Assembly (NCBI GenBank): GCA_021785405.1
Contig: JAJYFF010000023.1
Span: 1-41,579, forward strand
Direction of reading: 5' to 3'
Length of the DNA: 41,579 nt
From: Pseudomonadota bacterium
Lineage (GTDB): Bacteria; Pseudomonadota; Gammaproteobacteria; Steroidobacterales; Steroidobacteraceae
The notes under the pieces were generated by a model. That model was given only the letters and a program-made list of their open reading frames with translations. It made no database searches and was not told the origin of the DNA. Positions 35,799-41,579 of this stretch are shown one piece after another. A program made the translations under genes and the position numbers. Positions within the stretch are counted from its first letter, which is position 1. Every line of letters begins with the position of its first letter.

Positions 35799-36992
35799 TC
35801 AACGGGGCGATCGCAGCCAGGCCTCGGCGATCTTGACCCAGGCTGAGGCACCGACCGGGATCGCCGCATCGTTGAAATCGTAGCTCGGGTTGTGCAGCAG
35901 GCAGGGCCCGGCGCCGTGCCCGTCCGGTCGATGCGCCCCGTCGCCGTTGCCGATCAGGAAGTAACAGCCGGGCTTCTCGAGCAGAAAGAAGCTGAAGTCC
36001 TCCGCCCCCATCGTCGGTTCGAACTCGTGCACCTGGTCGACGCCGACGAGTTCGGTGAGCACCTGGCGCGTGAATTCGGTTTCGCGCGCCGGATTGACCG
36101 TCGGCGGATAGTTGCGCACGAACGAGAACTCGACCGTCGCATCGTGCGCATCGCCAATGGAGCGGGCGAGGTGCTGCATCCGTCGCTCGATCAGATCCAA
36201 CGCGTCGGCCGAGAACGCACGCACGGTCCCCTGCAGCTCGCAGGTCTCCGGGATCACGTTGATCGCCTCGCCCGCGCGCAGCATCGTCACGGAGATGACG
36301 CCGGCGTCGATGGGACGCAGGTTCCGGGAAATCACCGTCTGCCAAGCCTGGATGATCTGGCAAGCGATCGGCACCGGATCGATGCCGTTGTGCGGCATCG
36401 CCGCGTGGGCACCTCGGCCGCGAACCGTCAACCGGAATTCGTTCGTCGATGCGAACACCGGGCCCGCCTTCAGCGCGAACTGGCCGACCGGCAGCCCCGG
36501 CCAATTGTGGGCGCCGAAGATCGCCTCCATCGGAAAGCGCTCGAACAATCCGTCGCGAATCATTTCGCGGGCACCGGCGCCACCCTCCTCCGCCGGCTGG
36601 AAGACCAGATACACCGTGCCGTCGAACCGGCGGTGCGCGGCGAGGTGTTTCGCGGCGGCGAGCAACATCGCGGTGTGGCCGTCATGGCCGCACGCGTGCA
36701 TCTTCCCGGGATGCGCGCTGCGATGCGCGAAGTCGTTGCGCTCGGTGATCGGCAACGCGTCGATGTCCGCGCGCAAACCGACGGCGCGCGGGCTGTCGCC
36801 CCCGCGAATGACGCCGACGACCCCGGTGCGGCCGATCCCCCGATGCACCGGGATCCCGTAGGACGCGAGGTGCGCCGCGATCCGCTCCGCGGTCCGCGTC
36901 TCCTCGAAGCGCGTCTCCGGGTGCGCGTGCAAATCGCGACGGATCGCCTGGAACGTCGCCGCGTCGGCGAGAATCGGTTCGAGCAAGTTCAT
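35799..36992 (-). CDS. M20-family amidohydrolase (hippurate hydrolase-like)
   Basis: A 397-residue zinc peptidase-like amidohydrolase that cleaves an N-acyl amino acid or a related amide. Motifs: RRDLHAHPETRFEE, GLRADIDALPI, KMHACGHDGHTAMLL, the catalytic EEGGAGAREMI, FGAHNWPG and LLHNPSYDFND. This is the M20D subgroup (amidohydrolase/aminoacylase/IAA-amide hydrolase), cytoplasmic, with no signal peptide. A strong GGAGGT ribosome site precedes the ATG and a good promoter lies 32-61 bases upstream. Divergent from the CLC gene. Substrate range cannot be predicted. Confidence 0.92.
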   Translation of the reverse strand: MNLLEPILADAATFQAIRRDLHAHPETRFEETRTAERIAAHLASYGIPVHRGIGRTGVVGVIRGGDSPRAVGLRADIDALPITERNDFAHRSAHPGKMHACGHDGHTAMLLAAAKHLAAHRRFDGTVYLVFQPAEEGGAGAREMIRDGLFERFPMEAIFGAHNWPGLPVGQFALKAGPVFASTNEFRLTVRGRGAHAAMPHNGIDPVPIACQIIQAWQTVISRNLRPIDAGVISVTMLRAGEAINVIPETCELQGTVRAFSADALDLIERRMQHLARSIGDAHDATVEFSFVRNYPPTVNPARETEFTRQVLTELVGVDQVHEFEPTMGAEDFSFFLLEKPGCYFLIGNGDGAHRPDGHGAGPCLLHNPSYDFNDAAIPVGASAWVKIAEAWLRSPR

Positions 36993-37024
36993 CGACTACC
37001 TCCGGTAGGGCCGTGTCGCTGTGA

Positions 37025-37053
37025 ATTCAAGGGGCACTGCGGCATGATGTCAA
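37025..37053 (-). promoter_or_regulatory. Sigma-70 promoter of the amidohydrolase gene
   Basis: On the minus strand a perfect -35 TTGACA (37048-37053) and a -10-like TTGAAT (37025-37030) are 17 bases apart, and transcription should start near 37018, about 25 bases before the ATG. The region is shared with the start of the divergent CLC gene, whose own promoter is not clear. Confidence 0.75.
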
Positions 37054-37059
37054 AATACC

Positions 37060-38967
37060 ATGAACGACGAACACGCCAACCGCAGCGCAGCGGCCCGGCC
37101 GCCCGGATCCGTGCGCGATCCCGGCCATCATTCGATTCGCGAAGACTCCGGCAACGGCAGTCTCGCGGTCGCGCCGTCCCTCGGCGTCACGCTCGACCGT
37201 GCCCGCATGCCGCGACGCACCAGCGGCGTGGATGCGCGGATCCTCACGATCAGTACCTACGCGCTCCTGATCGGCGTGGCCGCGGCCTACCTCGCGCAAG
37301 CGCTGGTCGCTTTGATCGGACTGGTCACGAACCTCGCGTTCTACGGCCGCTGGTCGACCGCGTTCGTCTCGCCCGCGGGCAATCACTTGGGAGCCTGGGT
37401 CGTCCTCGTACCGGTCATCGGCGGACTCGTCGTCGGCGTGATGGCGCGTTGGGGATCCCCCGCGATCCGTGGTCACGGCATTCCCGAGGCGATGGAGCAG
37501 ATCCTGCGCAACGACTCGAAGATCCCGCCACGGATGACGTTCCTGAAGCCGTTGTCATCCGCGATCGCGATCGGCACCGGCGGGCCGTTCGGCGCGGAAG
37601 GACCGATCATCGCGACCGGCGGCGCCTTGGGTTCCTTTCTCGGCCAGGTGTTGCACGTCACCGCGAACGAACGCAAGGTGCTGCTCGCGGCCGGCGCCGC
37701 CGCCGGGATGGCGGCGATCTTCGCATCGCCGATCTCGGCGACGATCCTCGCGATCGAACTGCTGCTGTTCGAACTGCGGCCGCAATCCCTGATCCCGGTT
37801 GCGCTCGCGACGGTCGCCGCGACGGGGGTTCGCTATGCGACGATAGGTTTCGACGCGGTCTTTCCGATGCCGCCGATCGCGACACCGACCGGTTCCGCGC
37901 TGATCGTCTACGTCGTCCTCGGCGCGTGCGTCGGCTTGTGCAGCGTCGGCGTCACCCGCATCGTCTACGGCATCGAGGATGCGTTCGAAAAGATCCCGCT
38001 CCATTGGATGTGGTGGCCGGCGATCGGCGGTGTCGCGGTCGGCGCGATCGGCTACGTCGCGCCACTGACCTTCGGCGTCGGCTACACGAATATCCAGGCC
38101 ATCGTCTCCGGGCGCTTTGCGTTCGATGCGCTCGCGGCGCTGCTGGTGATGAAATTCCTTTCCTGGTCGATCGCGCTCGGCAGCGGCACCTCGGGGGGAA
38201 CGCTCGCGCCGCTGTTCACGATCGGCGGCGCCCTCGGCGCGATTTGCGGCCAAGTCCTCGCGGCGCACGCCCCGGGACTCGGCGTCGATCCGAGGATCGC
38301 GGCGCTGGTCGGGATGGCGGCGATCTTCGCGGGCGCCTCGCGGGCGCTGCTGACCTCGATCGTGTTCGCGTTCGAGACGACGCGCCAGTTCGCCGGATTG
38401 CTGCCCTTGCTCGGGGGTTGCACCGCCGCGTATTTCGTCTCGGTGCTGCTGATGCGCACGACGATCATGACCGAGAAGATCGTCCGACGCGGGACGCGGG
38501 TACCCGACGAGGTGGCCGCCGACTTCCTCGCTCAGGTACTGGTCGCCGAGGTCTGTACGCGCAGCGTGCGGACGCTGCGGGATACCGCGACGGTCGGCGA
38601 GATCCGCGCCTGGTTCGCCGGCGACGACCCGGGCAGCCAGCATCAAGGGTATCCGGTCATCGACGCCGAAGGCCGCTTGCGCGGCGTGATCACGCGCCGG
38701 CAGGTGCAGAACGTGCGACTCGCCGATTCGGTCACGATCGCCGATCTCGTGAACCAGGAGCCGATCGTCGTGCAGGAAAGCCATTCCTTGCGCGAAGCGG
38801 CCGATCACATGGTCGCGCACTCGGTCGGCCGCCTCGTCGTGCTCGCCGACGCGGCCCCGCACGCGATGGTCGGCATCATCACCCGCGGCGACCTGTTGGC
38901 CGCGCACGCGAAGCGGCTGCGCGAAGCGCATCACGCGGAAACCCACATCCGGCTGGGTCGACGGTGA
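37060..38967 (+). CDS. CLC-family chloride channel/antiporter with tandem CBS domains
   Basis: A 635-residue membrane protein. The CLC core (about residues 60-460) has GPFGAEGPIIATGG with the gating glutamate Glu180, and GTSGGTLAPLFTIGGALGA. The usual chloride-filter motif GSGIP is GHGIP, a form I recall in another bacterial CLC branch, so the anion selectivity may differ. Two CBS modules (about 490-625: GYPVIDAEGRLRGVITRRQV, VGRLVVLADAAPHAMVGIIT) occupy the C-terminus in the cytoplasm. The N-terminal roughly 50 residues are charged and disordered-looking. Start ATG 37060 has no ribosome site; ATG 37207 is an alternative. Likely H+/anion exchange for pH or anion homeostasis. Confidence 0.9.
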   Translation: MNDEHANRSAAARPPGSVRDPGHHSIREDSGNGSLAVAPSLGVTLDRARMPRRTSGVDARILTISTYALLIGVAAAYLAQALVALIGLVTNLAFYGRWSTAFVSPAGNHLGAWVVLVPVIGGLVVGVMARWGSPAIRGHGIPEAMEQILRNDSKIPPRMTFLKPLSSAIAIGTGGPFGAEGPIIATGGALGSFLGQVLHVTANERKVLLAAGAAAGMAAIFASPISATILAIELLLFELRPQSLIPVALATVAATGVRYATIGFDAVFPMPPIATPTGSALIVYVVLGACVGLCSVGVTRIVYGIEDAFEKIPLHWMWWPAIGGVAVGAIGYVAPLTFGVGYTNIQAIVSGRFAFDALAALLVMKFLSWSIALGSGTSGGTLAPLFTIGGALGAICGQVLAAHAPGLGVDPRIAALVGMAAIFAGASRALLTSIVFAFETTRQFAGLLPLLGGCTAAYFVSVLLMRTTIMTEKIVRRGTRVPDEVAADFLAQVLVAEVCTRSVRTLRDTATVGEIRAWFAGDDPGSQHQGYPVIDAEGRLRGVITRRQVQNVRLADSVTIADLVNQEPIVVQESHSLREAADHMVAHSVGRLVVLADAAPHAMVGIITRGDLLAAHAKRLREAHHAETHIRLGRR

Positions 38968-38985
38968 GCCCACCCGGCGAAGGCG

Positions 38986-39006
38986 CGGCGCGGTCTCACC
39001 GCGCCG
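38986..39006. terminator. Hairpin between convergent CLC and putA genes
   Basis: CGGCGCGG and CCGCGCCG form a perfect 8-bp stem with a 5-base loop. It fills the 40-base gap between two convergent stops (38967 and 39008), as expected for a bidirectional terminator. Neither strand has a T-run. Confidence 0.55.
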
Positions 39007-39007
39007 G

Positions 39008-41579
39008 TCACTGACCGAGGTTCAGCAGCGCGGCGTTGCCTCCGGTCGCGGTGGTGTTCACCGTCAACGTCCGTTCGTTCGCGAAGCGGGCGAGATAGTG
39101 CGGACCACCGGCCTTCGGTCCGGTGCCCGAGAGCCCCGCGCCCCCGAACGGCTGGACGCCGACGACCGCGCCGATCATGTTGCGGTTCACGTAGGTATTG
39201 CCGACGCTCGTGGCCCCGTACACGCTGCGCCAGAACGACTCGAGGCGCGTTTGCACGCCGAGGGTGAGGCCGTAGCCGGTCGCGCGGATCGCGGCGATCA
39301 CTCGATCGATGTCACGCGCGCGGTAGCGGACCAGATGCAGGATCGGACCGAACTCCTCGCGCGTGAGCTGCGATGCCTCGCGCAGTTCGATCAAATGCGG
39401 CGCGACGAACGTACCGTGCCGATGGCCCTCGTCGAGCCCGCAGGCCTTGATGATCTTCGCCTCCTTGCGCATGCGCTCGACGTGCGCGCGCAGTTTCTCC
39501 GCGGCGACGGCGGTGATCACCGGACCGACGTCGGTCTGCTCGCGAGCCGGGTCGCCGATCACGAGTTCGTCCATCGCGCCGGCGATCATCTCGATGACCG
39601 GCTCCGCGACGTCTTCCTGCACGAACAGGATGCGCAGCGCCGAGCAGCGTTGACCCGCGCTCTGGAACGCGGAGGCGACGACGTCGTCGACGACCTGCTC
39701 CGGCAAGGCGGTCGAATCGACCAACATCGCGTTCAAGCCGCCGGTCTCGGCGATCAACGGCAGGATGGCGCCGTCCCGCGCGGCGAGCGCCCGGTTGATC
39801 GTCTGCGCGGTCGCGGTCGACCCCGTCATCGCGACGCCCGCGAGCGCCGGATGGCGGAACGCGACGTCCCCGAACGCGCGTCCGGGGGCCGGCGTGAATT
39901 GCAGCGCCTGCGCGGGCACACCGGCTTCCTGCAAGGACGCGACGAGCCTTCCCGCGACCAGCGGCGTCGGCTCGGCGGGCTTCGCGACGACCGCGTTGCC
40001 CGCGGCGAGCGCCGCGGCGACCTGGCCGGTGAAGATCGCGAGCGGAAAATTCCACGGGCTGATGCACGCGAACACGCCGCGGCCCCGCAGCGCGAGCTCG
40101 TTCGTCTCGCCGGTGACTCCGGGGAGCCGCGTGGATCCGTCGAAATGCTGGCGCGCCTCGAGCGCGTAGTAGCGGCAGAAGTCGGCCGCCTCGCGCACCT
40201 CGGCCACCGCGTCGCCGAGCGTCTTGCCGGCTTCACGGACCAGCAGCTCGTAGAATTCGTTGCGCTTCGACTCGATGATCTCGGCCGCCCGCTCGAGGAC
40301 CGCCGCGCGCCGCGCGCCGCCGACGCCGTCCCATTCGGGCTGGATCTTCGCCGCCGATTCGAACGCCCGCGCGATCTCCGCGGCACTCGCCTCGCGCAAC
40401 CGGCCGACCGTTTCACGCCGATCCGCCGGATTCGCGATCGTGACCGCGTCGCCCTCGTGAACCTCGCCGTCGATGATCGGGCCACCACGGTGGATCGCGT
40501 CGCGGCGCGCGACCGCCGTGCCGAGCGCGTCGATCACCTGCGGATCGCCGAAATCGACTCCCCGCGAATTGCCGCGATCCGGATAGAGCGCGGCCGGCGT
40601 CGGCAGCGACGGGTTCGCGACCGGTTGCAGGCGTTCGAGCTCGCCGACCGGATCGCGAACCACCTCGTCCACCGGCACGTTTTCGTCCATGAAGCGGTTC
40701 ACGAACGAGGTATTCGCGCCGTTCTCGAGCAGGCGCCGCACGAGGTACGCGAGCAGGTCCTTGTGCTCGCCAACCGGCGCGTACGCCCGCACGGGCGGAA
40801 ATTCGGGAATTTGGCGCTGCGCCTCCGCATACAGCAGCCCGCCCATTCCGTGCAGCCGCTGGAACTCGTAGACCGCGCCTTGCGGGGCGAGCTCGAGCAC
40901 GGCGGCGATCGTGAACGCGTTGTGCGTCGCGAACTGCGGATAGATCACGTCCGAGTGCGCGAACAAGCGCCCGGCACATGCGAGATAGGACACGTCCGTC
41001 GTGATCTTGCGGGTGTACACGGGATAACCGTCGAGACCCCGCTCCTGCGCGCGCTTGATCTCGCTGTCCCAGTAGGCGCCCTTGACCAGGCGTATGGTCA
41101 TCCGCCGCGACGCCGAATGCGCGAGCGCGGCGACCCAGTCGATGACGTCGAGCGCCCGCTTGCCGTATGCCTGCACCGCGAGACCGAACCCGGGCCACTC
41201 CCGGGTGCGTGCGTCGCGGCTCACGGCTTCGAGCACGTCGAGCGATAGATCGAGGCGATCGGCCTCTTCCGCGTCGACCGTGAGCTGGATGCCAGCGGCG
41301 GCGGCGCGCTCCGCGAGCGACGCGACCTTCGGCACGAGCCGGGCGAGGACTCGTTCGCGCTGCGCGAGCGAGTAGCGCGGCTCCAGCGCCGAGAGCTTGA
41401 TCGAAATCGACGAGGTCTGGTGCGGCGCCCGACCCCGGGTGGCGCCGCCGATCGCGTCGATCGCGTGCACGTACGAGTCGAAATACCGGTCGGCGTCGCG
41501 GAGCGTGCGCGCACCCTCGCCGAGCATGTCGAACGAACACAGTGCGAGCGCTGCTTCCGCGGCGCTGCGTTTAGATCGG
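39008..41579 (-). CDS. putA: Bifunctional proline dehydrogenase / P5C dehydrogenase, C-terminal part (5' end outside)
   Basis: PutA oxidises proline to glutamate in two steps: FAD-dependent proline dehydrogenase feeds electrons to quinones, then the NAD+-dependent aldehyde dehydrogenase oxidises glutamate semialdehyde. The frame stays open to the window edge, and the residues before the first ATG (41527), RSAAEAALALCSFDMLGEGA, match PutA, so this is a truncated gene with about 857 codons visible. PRODH motifs: SIKLSALEPRYS, RLVKGAYWDSEIKRAQ, YPQFATHNAFTI, FQRLHGMGG. ALDH motifs: CISPWNFPLAIFTGQ, AETGGLN and the catalytic cysteine in SAGQRCSALR. The C-terminus GGNAALLNLGQ is the type-A ending, so it has no extra C-terminal domain. 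An N-terminal DNA-binding (RHH) domain, if present, is outside. Confidence 0.97.
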   Translation of the reverse strand, partial: RSKRSAAEAALALCSFDMLGEGARTLRDADRYFDSYVHAIDAIGGATRGRAPHQTSSISIKLSALEPRYSLAQRERVLARLVPKVASLAERAAAAGIQLTVDAEEADRLDLSLDVLEAVSRDARTREWPGFGLAVQAYGKRALDVIDWVAALAHSASRRMTIRLVKGAYWDSEIKRAQERGLDGYPVYTRKITTDVSYLACAGRLFAHSDVIYPQFATHNAFTIAAVLELAPQGAVYEFQRLHGMGGLLYAEAQRQIPEFPPVRAYAPVGEHKDLLAYLVRRLLENGANTSFVNRFMDENVPVDEVVRDPVGELERLQPVANPSLPTPAALYPDRGNSRGVDFGDPQVIDALGTAVARRDAIHRGGPIIDGEVHEGDAVTIANPADRRETVGRLREASAAEIARAFESAAKIQPEWDGVGGARRAAVLERAAEIIESKRNEFYELLVREAGKTLGDAVAEVREAADFCRYYALEARQHFDGSTRLPGVTGETNELALRGRGVFACISPWNFPLAIFTGQVAAALAAGNAVVAKPAEPTPLVAGRLVASLQEAGVPAQALQFTPAPGRAFGDVAFRHPALAGVAMTGSTATAQTINRALAARDGAILPLIAETGGLNAMLVDSTALPEQVVDDVVASAFQSAGQRCSALRILFVQEDVAEPVIEMIAGAMDELVIGDPAREQTDVGPVITAVAAEKLRAHVERMRKEAKIIKACGLDEGHRHGTFVAPHLIELREASQLTREEFGPILHLVRYRARDIDRVIAAIRATGYGLTLGVQTRLESFWRSVYGATSVGNTYVNRNMIGAVVGVQPFGGAGLSGTGPKAGGPHYLARFANERTLTVNTTATGGNAALLNLGQ

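Noticed and set aside
35892-39014. 1040-codon plus-strand frame over the amidohydrolase and CLC genes
   Set aside because: It is antisense to the first and out of frame with the second; the composition is that of a shadow frame.

Overview
The window is a very GC-rich bacterial chromosome segment with G/C-ending codons throughout. Coding is dense and no insertion sequence, phage gene, CRISPR array, tRNA or rRNA was seen. The organism looks like a gammaproteobacterium. Ribosomal protein S12 carries the gamma-type run [10 protein letters not shown] and GALDC, not the beta-type KVAKVRLTNG. CysN and CysC are fused, and PutA is the long bifunctional form. This placement is an inference from a few proteins; genus and species cannot be named.

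Layout. (1) 1-3407, minus strand: the str operon rpsL-rpsG-fusA-tuf (tuf cut by the window edge), driven by a near-consensus sigma-70 promoter. A textbook intrinsic terminator and a 22-bp perfect palindrome lie between rpsG and fusA. (2) 3480-10247, minus strand: a homocysteine S-methyltransferase, cysNC, cysD, a two-CBS protein, a phosphofructokinase with unusual active-site residues, and an MGDG-synthase/MurG-like glycosyltransferase. (3) 10374-18705: a complete histidine-utilisation locus. hutI is on the minus strand, divergent from hutF-hutC-hutU-hutH-hutG and an alpha/beta hydrolase. Two operator-like palindromes that share a core suggest HutC control. The pathway runs histidine, urocanate, imidazolonepropionate, formiminoglutamate, formylglutamate, glutamate plus formate. 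(4) 18760-22758, plus strand: a periplasmic PQQ alcohol dehydrogenase with the residue that marks lanthanide-dependent enzymes, a mono-haem cytochrome c, and an MHS-type transporter with a large periplasmic insertion.

(5) 22769-35617, minus strand: read in the direction of transcription, an ECF sigma factor, a FecR-like regulator and a TonB-dependent receptor with a signalling (STN) domain. After a 296-bp gap comes a tightly coupled seven-gene set: three glycosyltransferases, an MsbA-like ABC exporter, a small predicted outer-membrane barrel, a histidine phosphatase and UDP-glucose 6-dehydrogenase. Five of the six junctions in that set are 4-bp ATGA overlaps. I read it as a glycolipid or surface-glycan synthesis and export module that may be under cell-surface signalling. 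It is the best candidate here for an uncharacterised system. (6) 35799-41579: an M20 amidohydrolase (minus strand, with its own good promoter), a CLC-type anion channel or exchanger with two CBS domains (plus strand), and the 3' part of putA (minus strand). Regions 3 and 6 both feed amino acids into glutamate, so the organism is probably a heterotroph able to live on amino acids and alcohols.
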